A stretch of 64,000 nucleotides of DNA, from assembly GCA_020226215.1 (NCBI GenBank), contig CM035233.1, forward strand, positions 4,030,001 to 4,094,000, written 5' to 3'. The position numbers and the translations under genes are program-made. Below the pieces are notes generated by a model that was not told where the DNA came from, searched no databases, and saw only the letters and a program-made list of their open reading frames with translations. This document shows positions 34,542 to 47,045 of the stretch, piece after piece (positions within the stretch are counted from its first letter, which is position 1; the number at the start of each line of letters is the position of its first letter). This DNA is from Sindora glabra (Eukaryota; Streptophyta; Magnoliopsida; Fabales; Fabaceae).

Positions 34542-36880
34542 TGGACATTAAGAACAGATATTAATTTGCCTCTATTTCCTTTTTGCATTTCTTTGTACAT
34601 ATTCTATATTTTAGCATTCTATACATTTTTGATAGGGGTGTTTAACCGATAGAATAGGTTGGACTAGACCGAACTAAAATTCTTTGTTAAGACTTGTTTT
34701 TATACAAGCTTATTTTATTTGACTTAGTGTAGTCTGCAAGCCTATTGAGCTAATCTGTGGATCAGCCTTTTTATTTTGACTTATATTTTATTATTTATTA
34801 TAATTTTATATTTATAAATTTTATTTTTATATTTTTATATTTATTTTTATATGCATTAATTTTATTATTTATTTTTATTTTTCCTATGTTTAATTCTTTT
34901 GAATATTTATGTTTAATTTTTTAACAATTCAATGGTGTTTTATGTTAAATTATAATATAAATATAATTAAAATTTTTTTTCTAAATGCATATGTTATTTA
35001 AATTATTAAATATAAAAAATTTAAAAAAATTAGTTCATTTAGACCCATGAACCGATCCAATCTATTTAGGATTGACTGCTTTGGTCTACAACTCATGCGA
35101 GCTAACCCCTTTAAGCTCATAATTTTTAAGGCTTGGTCTACAAGAAGTCTGTGTGGGCCGATATATTTGGTATGTGGGCTTTCAACTCATTAAATATTCT
35201 TAGTTTTTGAAGTCTTAATCATTTTGCCCTCATATTGCTCCTGTACTGTCTGTTTTTGAATAAAATATTTAGAATTATAATTTTTAAAAATATTTTATGC
35301 AAACAGTTATTAAATAGAAGTTTTTATTTTTAAAAATATAAAAACAGTAAATAAGCAAGCTCTTATTTTAAGGTTTTGCGTCATTGATGCGCTTGGAGTA
35401 TTTCGATTATCTTACCGGATATTTTTATCTCATTATATTTATTTTTTTGTTAATATATTATGCACTTTTTTAACCGCTTCACATATTTTAGATATCTAGT
35501 GCGAGACATATACATTATGTACAAATAACACTACTACTAGCTGAAATATCTCCAAATTCAAAAGTTGAATTCCACTTTATTTGTTAAACTCCTTTTAGGT
35601 ATTAGTTAAATGTGTTCCGTTAAATATGGTTTAATTGATTATTATAGAAATTTCTTTAACATAATCAGAAATGTTTCACGTCAAATGCAGAGTGTAACAT
35701 TGAAAGAAATATGCATGCATTGATTGGTCATATACAACAAAATATTTTGAAAGGGAAGGAGTTGATCAATCAATTTTACTATTCTCCTTTAGTTTTGGCT
35801 AATTAATTATAGGATAAAATTTGACTAAAGTTTTCTTTGGCGTTTGTAATAAAGTTTTTTGCTCAAATCACTATAGCTCCATTAATTATTCTATTTGAAA
35901 AACATAATTATGACATTGTTAGTTATTATAATCATGAAATTGTTTATTGTTAATTATATTAATAGAATAATAAACACATGTATCATAATATAAATAAAAA
36001 AATTTACGAAAAATATATAGCGAGACACCAGCACAGATGAGATTGCAAATTATTTTATATTTGCATAACCCAAAAAAATTCTCTTCACTCTATTTGTAGA
36101 GTTTTGATTCGCAAAATGTTAGAAAAGATTACTTTGTTGATCCTCAATGCATGCCTCATGAGGATCTTCCTAGCTATTCAAGAATCATAGGCAAAGGGGG
36201 CATTTATAGAGTTGCAATAACATCCGATATCGTATAGAATTTTTTTTTCTCCTTTTGGTACCTAAATTCAAATCAACACGTTTCATATACAATGTACATA
36301 GGCATCGAAATAGGTTAGATCAAGGGCTTATTTTAAATAGGTTGCACTTATTTTATAAATTATTAGTTTGAATTTAACTTATTAATTTATGTAAGATTAA
36401 AATTTGGATTTGATATGACCTATTAATTTATTTAAAAATTTATTTACATAGAAAAACTTTCAAATAAGTAAATAGGCAAAGAACTTCAGGGCAAAAAATA
36501 AACTAATAATTATATTAGTTATATATATAATTATATGTGTTAAAATCATATTAATATTATATACATGTATATTTTATAAATAAATATATGATATATAATT
36601 TTATATTACATTATATATAAATATATTAATTATTAAATAAATCGGCCTAATAAACTTACGAACCAAATTTATAAAAAATATGCATAATATGTTTATCTAA
36701 ATAAGCTTGTTTATCAATCTTAGCCAACCTAGGTAGTCTCACTTATTTTCACTTCAATTATGTGTCTTAAAACTTCAAAAGTTGAGTAAATGAAGGAAAT
36801 TCTTTTATAATTATTACATACTCCAAAAGAGAGTTTATCAGTTTTCCAAATTTTTTTATTGTCCTGTAAAAATTCTCTCA
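33345..36880. repeat. Segmental duplication unit B with an internal inversion
   Basis: 33345-34250 matches unit A 24945-26220 in the same orientation. About 34340-36005 matches A 26540-27830 in reverse: CAAATTTGTTTGCCCTCTTACAAGTAAG, then GGTTTTGCGTCATTGATGCGC, TTTTAGATATCTAGTGCGAGA and AGAATAATAAACAC are reverse complements of A in opposite order. 36010-36260 returns to A orientation (28250-28450), and similarity resumes at 36760-36880 after an insert. 34625-35190 and 36290-36760 are additional MITE-like inserts with AGCCCATT/GGTTGGAC-type motifs. Non-coding. Confidence 0.7.
34450..34539. repeat. (TA)n microsatellite, about 90 bp
   Basis: Uninterrupted TA dinucleotides, longest in the window, inside the inverted part of unit B. 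In unit A the matching place has only a short TATATATG. Overlapping Tyr-Ile reading frames are artefacts. Confidence 0.95.
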
Positions 36881-39120
36881 TAATTATTAGATACTCCATC
36901 TTAAAATTCCAATTTCAAAAGATGAGTTAGTGAAGGAAAATTTTACTTAGAATAGTCACACTTTATGTTTCTTAACTTTTATAATGATATTGTCAACTTG
37001 AATTTTATTGTTCTACCTTAATGGCAAGGAGGTTTCAAATTATGATTTTCAACGCGTACTCAAATCCTTCACCATTGATTCATTATATACCAGCTTTTAC
37101 CGCTCTTTTAAATGCTCACGTGAGATCCCTAAAATATGGATATAAAAATGCTTTGATACAAATTTAGGTTTAAATTTGCGTAAATAGTAGATAATATGCT
37201 AGTAATTAATAAATTAACTAATAATTGATAATTGATGAGTTAGTTGATTTTATAAGAAATATTTTATAAAATTAATTGTTAAATTAACTAAAAATGCAAG
37301 ATGATATAAAGTGATATATTAACAAAAATAGATATATAAATTAAATTAATTGATATTTGTTTAAAAATAAACTATATTAATGCAATTAAGATATTAAAAA
37401 TAAAAATATTATTAATTATATTTTGTGACATTACAAATTTAGTTACATACATATTTTTATATATTTATAATTTAGAATAAGGATATAATTAATTAAAATT
37501 GACTTAATTATAATTTATGGCATCATATGTTTATTTATTTACTTATTTTTATTTATCTAGGGTTTAGAATGAGAATATAAATACCTAAAATTTAATTAAT
37601 TATAATTTAGGACATCACATATTTATTTATTAGTTATTTTTTGTTAAATTATTTATACTAAATATATGATATTTATATGTATTTACTTAATTTTTAGTCA
37701 CTTATTATTTGAAACAAGCATATAATTTTTTATTTAGGATATGAGCTATAAATTATTAAAAAGAAAAAAGGATAAATTTCAAAAAAATTCAAAACTATTA
37801 GTTTATATGTTATAAGTCACTCAAAGTAATTTATTAAATCAAAACTTATTTTTTTAATAAATTAGTGTGTGAAACACCAACCTTATAATTTATTGATTAT
37901 GTCAACAAATTATAAACTAGCTTGTTTGTTGTGTCAAAGACTTTAAATTGTTAATAAATTTTTTTGAAAATTTTATTTATTTATTATTATATTTGTCAAA
38001 CAATTAATTATGGATCAGTTTCTAATTTATCAGAAAACAAACCAAGTTGAGTTTATGAGAAAAGGTGACCCCCACTTTTTATCATCAAATAGACCAAATA
38101 AAAGAACCCTGAATTCTATTCATAACTTTGCATAAATAATAAAGGAATAAAATTTGCCAGTTGAAGATTTCGTCTGTCTGTTAAAAGGAGTGACAAAAAT
38201 GGAAGACAGTATTTCACTCATGCAAGAGGAATCATCATGTTGAGAATAGAGATTGATTTTGCAAATAGTATTACAACTACGTGATACAAATAATTAAGAA
38301 ATTTTAAGTTAGTTTTTAATCACATCTAGGATTTTATTGACTGTGCCCAGATTTAAATTTTATTCTACGATCAAAATATTGTTATTATCTTTAGCTTGAC
38401 ATCTATAATTATTTGTAATTTTGTTCTGTAGCGATTTTGATTTTTATATTTATTTATAATTATAGTTTTATTAATCATAATTATTAAAGTTCTAAATTAC
38501 AATTCACAATCATAATATTCTGCCAATAATATTATAGTAATGCTATATAATAAAAAATGTGATTTGAAATTAAATTTTGAATTAAAATTAAGCATTATCA
38601 TTAAATATAAGATAGTAAGATAAATTTGTAAAATTCAATCCAATAAATATATATGAAAAAATTTGGAATATATACAATTTTATAACTTATTTTCAGTACA
38701 TATAATAATATCAATATTATTGTTCGGAGCATCATGACTGCAATTTTTTTTTTTTACAATTTTACTATAATGATCATTTTTTTATTTATTAAAAATTTTG
38801 TTAATCACAATAAAATTGCAATCGCTGCCACAGCTGCATTTTAAAACTACAATAATAATATTACTGTTGCTACTGGTGATGGAAATCGAACATGATGGTT
38901 GAACTCCTTTTGTTTAATATATTCTCTCTCTCTCTCGCTCTCCCCCTTTTTTTCCCTTAAATCTTTTTCACTACATTTGTCTATCTTTCTATGTAATATT
39001 AATGGAACCAATCAAATCAAGGATGCCCAACATGTTTCTGCAGATAGCCAAATATATATTCTCTCACATGGATATGATCTAACATGACAGTTCTTTTCTA
39101 TTAATGAATAAGGCTAGAAT
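36881..39120. repeat. Duplicated non-coding block with a dispersed DNA element copy (about 37195-37960)
   Basis: The element copy has the same orientation as the one at 59248-59890: AATTAACTAATAATTGATAA at the left, AAATTATAAACTAGCTTGTTTG near the right. It is followed by 38050-39100, paralogous to 18200-18900. 38490-38880 holds a copy of the ATAATATTATAGTAATG-type repeat. A (TC)n tract lies at 38921-38940. No gene. Confidence 0.45.
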
Positions 39121-40559
39121 GCAGCCAACTTCCCTCACAAATTATTACTTCATTGAATTCCTAATCTTGGCAATTGAACTTCTTAAACCATAATTCTAAA
39201 CAATAAACGTAATTACGGAATAGTTAATTAAGCTGTAACTAATAAAGTTGCGAATAATTACAAAAACATGTCATTGTTTTGTTAAAAAAAAAGACGATTT
39301 TATTTTAAAACACCTAAGTGTGAACTTGAAAATTTACCAAACACTAAAGGTTAAATAAATAGATTCCTTGTTCATCTTTGTTCAAAACCGCTCCTGACTC
39401 CGATATTAGGAAAAATTACACAACTATGACTAGAATTATGCAAAACTTCCATCGGTGCATCAACTGCATAAATTCATGTTTGAATTTATGATTGTTTTAA
39501 TTTGTCATATTTATGAGTAATTTATGTAAATTTTTATGTATAAACTTAAATTGTGGGTTCAAGATGGAGCTTTGTTTTTCTGCTGGAATTTGACGACCTT
39601 TAGTATTGGTTTTCAACAAAAGCCAAAAAAAAAAAAAGTGTCTATTTACGTTTTTCATGGCTCAAAAAGGTCCAGTACTAAAGTTGCCCTCTCATAGAAG
39701 ATGACATTTTTCCTTCACAAAAGATAATCTTTACACAGGATAAAGATGGAAAAATGGAGGGGTTTTGCTGGCATTTTCTTAGATAAAAAGGGTCAAATCT
39801 TAAATTTGTAAAATCTTAAATTTGTTCAGTCTTATAGGTCAAATTGATCCTCACCTATTTAAACATTGTAACTCATTGGGGTTAGAGGACGAACAAGTAA
39901 TTACATGGAATATAAAAGTCACAAGATTAATAATTAAAACACCATCATATCTGACGGTGATGTTATTAATTTGCATCAAGTTCAAGACATTCATAATGAT
40001 GAATTGATCTACCATCTTTCTTCCAATCTCAAAATATAAGGTGCATTTTTTATGTCATGGTTCGTTTCTCTCCGTCACGTATGATCAGATGGTGTCCATT
40101 AGCTGCAGTATGTTGGGCTTGACGAGACGAAGATTGAAAGGAGAAAGAAAAGAAAGCATGCAAATATAATTTTAGGGAAAAAAAAATTCACTTCTTTACC
40201 CAAACAACTTGTTTAAAGCAAGTCGAGTGCGTTTTAAAGAGATCATTAATTGCATATATACAGAATGTCAAAAGTTATTTGGGAGCATCTACTATGCAAT
40301 GAAAAATTCTGGGTTGCATTTTGAGTACACAACTTGAATGTCCATTATCTCTAAAAATTTGTTATTTTATTGTTACTAAAAGATTAATATAATAATTAAT
40401 TTTTTAATTTCCTCTCCTTGAATTTATTTTAATGTTTATTAGTAGTGATCACACGAATTTTACTTATGTGCCTAATAGACAAACAAGATACTAAAATTCT
40501 TTATTTTACTATAATACAAGTAGCGAGTTATTGATTGTAAAATTTTGGATTTGAATGTA
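39121..40559. other. Intergenic, nothing assigned
   Basis: Moderately AT-rich sequence with short A runs (e.g. 39628-39640). No conserved frame, no duplication partner in the window and no hairpin that stands out. Confidence 0.55.
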
Positions 40560-42564
40560 AGATATGTAGATGACTGATGTGATAAGTTAGTGCAATGGTA
40601 TTTTTGAAATCAAGAGTATCTTACCATTTTGGCTAAAATAAAGGACCAATATCAAAAGTCATCTATCAATAAGTTAGGACATTAGCTTTTGACAACTATT
40701 ATTCAAAAGATATTCAAATCGTCTTTTTAAGAAATATAAAATGTTTATATAGTGATTTGTTCTTAAATAATTAATGTATATTATTGTTCTTATTGTCCAT
40801 AAATTTCTTTTTCACCTTATTTTTTATTTAAGTGGTGTAAGAGGACAATATACCATCCTTGCTGCATAGTTTGAAATGTTTTGAAGCTTATGATCATCAG
40901 TTTCGCATCAAAACCACGGTTTTTTTCTACTATGATGGGATGCTAATATAAGATATTCGTGATTTGATGTAATACTCATAATTATAAGATTTGAAGTATT
41001 TCTAATTTGGTAGCGTCAACGTGTGTATTATTCTTATATTCCTTCTAGTACTTCATGAAATGAATTGCTAATGTTTGCTGAATTTGGTGGGGCACTTCAA
41101 CATGATGAAAACAAATCAAATCTCTATAACTAACAAGAATCTATGGTAAGGATTTTAATCATTTTAACATGAGATATGGGTGGTTATGTTGTAAACTATA
41201 TCAGTGATGTACTATAATTTTGGTGTAGCTTGTTTTAAGGGAAACATCTAGTGTATAATAATTTATAAATTATGTCAAATGATTGATTATAAAGTTACTA
41301 TAAAATGTTTACTAGTTAATGTTAATAATATTGTTAAAAAAATGATTTGTAACTAGTGTTTGTTGTTGGAAAAATATTTGGATGTTGAAAGTTAATTGTA
41401 TAAGAAAATTGGTATCAATTGTATAAACAAAAATAACAAATCATGTCAACTATCTATTAAAAATTGACACAATTTTGAAATTTTTGGTTTTTTAATGCAA
41501 CTGATATATAAAGATATAGTATTAGTCACCTAGAATGTAATAAATGGTAAGCATTTTCCAAGAATGACATTTACAAGGTATTGGAGAAACCATTAAAACT
41601 TAAAACACCAGTTCAACTAAGTAAAGATGTTAGTTTTGTTTTAATAACTAACATAATCTATTTGTCATTCTATCTATCTATTTCTCTTTCACTTTATATG
41701 TTGTTTAGATGACTTAAAAGGACAATACACTCATTCTTGTTGAAATTTAGAGAAGTTTTGAATCTTTTGATCATGAGCATCTCATTAAACCACTATTATC
41801 TTCTACTCTAAATAAATGGTTATCAGCAAAAGATATCCATTATTTGATGTGATTGCCTTGATTATAAAATTCAAAGCATTTTTAAATGCTTAACATCGAT
41901 GGGTGTGTTTTCTTTATATTCCACCCGATATTAATTTTGTGTATTGATTATGTTGTAAACTATAATAATTTTATTTTAAGATTACATACATGATTATTTT
42001 GTAAACTATATTGATGATCCCATAGTTTTAATGTAGGTTGTTGTTTTAGAATAATGTGGGAATGCAAAGTTGTATTTTTTTAAAAAAAGATAAATAATAT
42101 CAGTTATCCATAAAAAACTAACATGGTTTTGAAAAACAAAAACCATGCTGGACTTTTAACCTACTAACATCTAAAAGTATACCAACAGTTAGTAAATATG
42201 TAATAAATATTTACTAATGATGGCATTTATAAGGTGTAGAAATTGTGTTAAGAGATGAAGAGATCATAAATAATACTAAATATGTATTAGGAGATGGGGA
42301 GATTGATAGAAGCAAATAGCACATCGATTTTTTTTATATAACTGAAGCCTAAACATGTATTGAATACTACACGCATTTAACAATAACATGTATAAGGAAA
42401 TTATAAAAAATTATGACATTTCAAGATATTTAATTGTCAAGCTATATGAAATTTTACATATGTCATATGTTGATTTCAATTAATGACCAACATCTAAAGA
42501 TTTTCTTGTTGCTTATAAATTTCATTCCCACTATCCTTTTGAAACAAGTGATGCCTTATTAATA

Positions 42565-43030
42565 ATAGGAAAATGGATAAGAAATTTCAAGGAAAAGAAA
42601 TGACATGTCCATTCTTACATTGAGAGGCTTGAGTTTATCACAAGACTAGATATGATACTCCTTCTCATTATAATTTTTCATTAGTTAGCAACCATCTACA
42701 CTTTTCAAATTTATCTCTATTGTTCAATCTAAATTATGATACTAGGATTCTATCTTAAGAATCACATTTAGAGATGTCAAGAAAATGCAAAGATGAGAAA
42801 ATTGATAAGAAATTATAGTGAGAAGCAGTAATGTGTTTGCTCTTGCATTATAAGGCTTGAGTTCATTGCAAGACTAGATATCTTGCTTCTTCTCATTATA
42901 ATTTTTCAACAATTTGCAACTATTTAAACCTTCTAAAGCCATCTTCATAGTTCATTCTAAATTATAGCATTTGGATTCGATCACAAAAAGGATGTCAAGA
43001 AAATGCAATGTGTAAACTAATATGAAATTC
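42565..43030. repeat. Tandem repeat, unit about 210-225 bp, two full copies and part of a third
   Basis: Ordered landmarks recur: AAATTGATAAGAAATT, a TCATTC/TGCTC segment, GGCTTGAGTT, CAAGACTAGATAT, CTTCTCATTATAATTTTTCA, and GTCAAGAAAATGCAA. Starts are near 42565, 42785 and 42993. Non-coding. Confidence 0.7.
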
Positions 43031-45362
43031 TAGTAAGAAGAAATATCATGCTCATTTTTGCAATAAGTTCATTTATTTGTAACTATTTACATCCTTCAAC
43101 TCAAAAGCCTTAAAGCAACATATATGAATTATGAGATAAGGTATCCCACTTTTCCATTCATTTAAAGTATGTTGTTCATTGTAAATTATAGTTCTTGATT
43201 TGTTTTTGTTGTTTAATTTGTTGTTGTTTATACCTATTTAATTATATTAGAAAATTTCATAATGTAAAAAATAATTTTAATGCTATTAACTTCACTCAGA
43301 TTAAGTTGAATTAAAAATGAAATCCATTAGTTCATAAAATGATGTCGATTGTTACATAATTTATGTTAAAATTATAAAATTATCGCTTGAAAGATAATGG
43401 AAAAATTTGGCTAAAAAAACTATGTTTAAACATTAGTAATTAATTGGTAACCAATATGTAAAATTCTATTGTAGAACATGTCATCTTATTATAGATATAA
43501 GGTTGTTATTAATTAAATAGAATGGAAACTTAAATCATGGTGTGAGTTAAAAATAAAAAAAGTGAAATTATGATGTCATTTTCAAAATTCATCACGAAGC
43601 TTTTCCATGTCTTGAATTATTCTTTCCTTACTAAGATATGCTCAATTTCTAACATTAAGATGTTTATCTCTTATTTTGAGTTTATGCTCACCAATTATTT
43701 TGTAGTAATGAAGATTTCTTAACTTGCTGCTAAATTTATGAGATTGTGCTACTAGAAAAGCACATAATTTTAAAGTAAGGATTTCATTTTTCAATTTTTG
43801 TGTGTTTGTTTGTTCTTGTAACTTAGTTTTGGGTTTTATAATCAACCATGATTTGTTGTATTTTGTTTTGATATAACTTTTATAAGTTTATATAAGTAAT
43901 AAACTTGATTTTATTTATCTTTTCAGCATTTGGTAGTATCGTCCACTATTTATTTATAAGAAAATTATAATATGGAGGAACCTTAGATGTTTGTTCTTCT
44001 ATTGTATACTCTTTCAATGAAATGAAATCTTTCATGGAATGGAAAAGTTTGTGGATGATGATTTCATACATAGTAGTTCTTCTATATTCTTACTCCGCTT
44101 CCATCTTGCTAGAATGTATAAACTAAAAAATTTGAACAATAACATTGAAGTTTACATCAAAGATGAAGATTTTGATACATATTATTTTTTTATTTTTCTA
44201 TATTTATATAGATGTATAGTTTTTGTTTATTAATGATTTAATATAGTTATTTTGTATAAATTTGCAGAGATATTATTTTTCTTTACCCATTTATTTGTAC
44301 TTTTATTATGAATAGAGTAATGACAATTAAAATTTTTTAAATTTGCAAGATTATTTCTCTTTGCTTATCTATGTGTTGTTTTTACCCTAAAAATTATATA
44401 ATAGGCATTTGGATTACGCAAATTAACAAAGATAAGACATATCAAAACAAATTTAATATTTTGTGTTAAATTGATGTAAAAATGACTTTTTTTTTCATAT
44501 TTGATTGTTTACATAATAGAAATCTATAATAATTGAAAGGCCTTTGCAAAGGAAATGGAATGCATAAAAATATTAGTTTTAGGATTAATTGATGCCTAAT
44601 ATGATAGAAATTTTCTTAAAATATGAGGATATCTAAATGAATGCCATTTATAAAGAATTTTAAATAAAAAGAAACTGAAGGTGTCTAAATGAATGACATT
44701 TATGGAAAAGTTTGAATGAATTAAACTAAAGTTGACTTCATGAATGACATTTAATGAAGGAACTTACAATGTCAATTGTTTGTGGTGACCATTGTTTAAG
44801 TTCATTTCAATTGTCATGATAATTCATTAACTGAAAATTACAACATCAAATTTTTTAGGTCCATTATATAAGTCCATTTCATTCATTGTGATTCATCAAC
44901 AGTTTATATGTTGTTTTAGAATTTAACCAACGTCTTAAGTCATTGCAACTGTATAAGTTGCCAAACATATGATGTTGATTTTAAATTAAAAATCGATGTC
45001 TAATTACTTTGCTCTTGACCTATAAATAAGGCTTCCCTTGTTTATTTGAAATAAGTAGGCAATCTATGAAGATAACTTACCTTTCTTTAAAAAAAGGGCT
45101 TCTGAGATGCTTGATTCCATCAATTTTGTATTTAATGAGTGTGAGGTGCTTAATTGCTTCACTTGCTATGTGCCTTGACTGTTCCCATTTTCAATGCAAG
45201 AATAGAGACATGATGCTTGATCTATACGTTATCTCAAACTTGGTAAAACAAGTCATATTTGTACCATGTTAATTTGTACTATTCAATAAAAGGCTATTAT
45301 TTTAGAATCTCTCTTAATTTCATGTATAAATGTAAAATATGGTTATATAGAAATTATAAGTT

Positions 45363-45367
45363 ATAGT
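45363..45367. repeat. Target-site duplication, left (ATAGT)
   Basis: ATAGT immediately before the TG of the left LTR; identical to 54610-54614 after the CA of the right LTR. A perfect 5-bp duplication is the usual size for copia integration. Confidence 0.95.
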
Positions 45368-47031
45368 TGTTAGGTATTTGGATTATCATATGCATCGGAA
45401 ATTCAAAATTTGATTCGAATTCTACCTAAGATCCATTCAAAAAACATAAATCAATGATTAGGATTTTATTTATTGGGCACTCGTGTTTCTACTGATTAAA
45501 ACTTGAGAGCGGATGAATCAAACGCCGGTCGGAAGGTACAACATATTTACGGTATCCACACGGAGTGAACAACGACCTCTCTCCCTCTATGAATATGCTA
45601 GGATGCGTTTTTCTTTTTAGGAATTAGGATTGGATGTTTTCTGAGTGATTTAGGGTTTGTATGGAAGCTTTGAGCGTGTTTTTAAAGTGCTGTCCTCAAG
45701 TCCCTTTTTATAGAACTTAGGCAAGTCATAATCCTAGTTCTACTAGGATAATGCTTCCAAAATCCTAATCACACTTAACAACTGATCTTATCCTTATCCT
45801 AGAGATAATGAGAAGAGATAGGACTTATCTATTAATTATCTAATATTAGATAATAATATTATCTCATAATATAAATATCTTAATATTAGATAATTGCATA
45901 TAGTTATCAAATATCAAAATAATATTATCTCATAATATATTTATCTAATATCTGATAAGATAATTATTTGATATTACTTTAATTTTAAATAATATCACAT
46001 AATACATATATATATATTACGTGAATTTATTATTCTTAATAATATATATATGCACGAAAATAAGTCCAATTAATTGAATATTAATATAATTAAAGTCTAA
46101 TTAATTATTGTCTTATTCTTACTCCTTTTGTGTGACCCTGTAAGTTCTTACTACGTTGACAACAACTTATTTATTGAGCCATAGACAGTAAGTGGTATCT
46201 AGCAATACATCACTACCACTTAAGTAGTAAGAATGTCTATGATTCGATATCCACCGAATACATGATCAACGTTTTATATCATAACCCTTTTGTAATAATA
46301 TCCAAATTGAACTAGAGGCATGGAATGTGCCATCCTCGTCAATGTTTAATTTATATTTTTTGATATTGAGTAGACTTAAAATGAATGATTAATATCACAT
46401 ATTAATTCAATTGAGCATGACCATCCATTTCTAAGTCTCACTTAATCAAGGGGACCAAGGATATTTCTCTTTTATACAAGAGTAACAAAATTCCATCTAC
46501 ATCACTCACTTCCTTCTGCACGATTTATGACACACCTAATCAATGCCCTACTTGTCATCCTGATTAAAGGTAACATAGGACAATATTAAAGTGAGTAATT
46601 CCTCATGTAGGGAACCGTAGTGACTTCAGGTCAAAGGTTTATGTGTATTTTGTGATCATATGAGAATAACTTATGACACGTCTATCCATGCAATATTCTC
46701 ATAGTGGGTCAGTCCAGTACATTGTTCACTACCAATATACTCATGTATTGACTTGATATCACATATCCATGATTCGTAATCATCAGTCACTATATATACT
46801 AGTCTCAATGTATTATTACTATCCTTTTCGTAATAATACTTGACTAGGGGCATTTTAGGAATAGCTAAACTATTCCAAGGATAATTATTATACTAAGTTA
46901 TAAATTGCGCATAATAATAATAATAAAATTATAAAAATAAAATATAATAATTAAATTGCCTAAAATAAAATATAATACATTGTGTATAACTTTAATCATC
47001 TATATGATTGGTTCTAGGATATACACTAACA
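45368..47031 (-). repeat. 3' LTR (left on the plus strand), 1664 bp
   Basis: Begins TGTTAGGTATTTGG and ends ACACTAACA. Contains a run of AT-rich inverted motifs (TCTAATATTAGATAATA and relatives, 45830-45990) and a 60-codon minus frame (46671-46853) that is repeated in the other LTR only because the LTRs are copies. Confidence 0.95.
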
Positions 47032-47044
47032 ATCTCCCACTTGG
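47032..47044 (-). promoter_or_regulatory. Polypurine tract of the copia element
   Basis: Minus-strand AAGTGGGAGAT directly before the 3' LTR, the usual position for priming plus-strand DNA synthesis. It overlaps the end of the pol reading frame by only a few bases. Confidence 0.85.
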
Positions 47045-47045
47045 A

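Noticed and set aside
38899..39087. 62-codon frame near the (TC)n tract
   Set aside because: The Leu/Ser run comes from the TC repeat, and the paralogous segment at 18.7 kb has no matching frame.
46671..46853. 60-codon frame duplicated at 54252-54434
   Set aside because: Both copies lie at equivalent positions in the two LTRs of one copia element; no start context or known protein.
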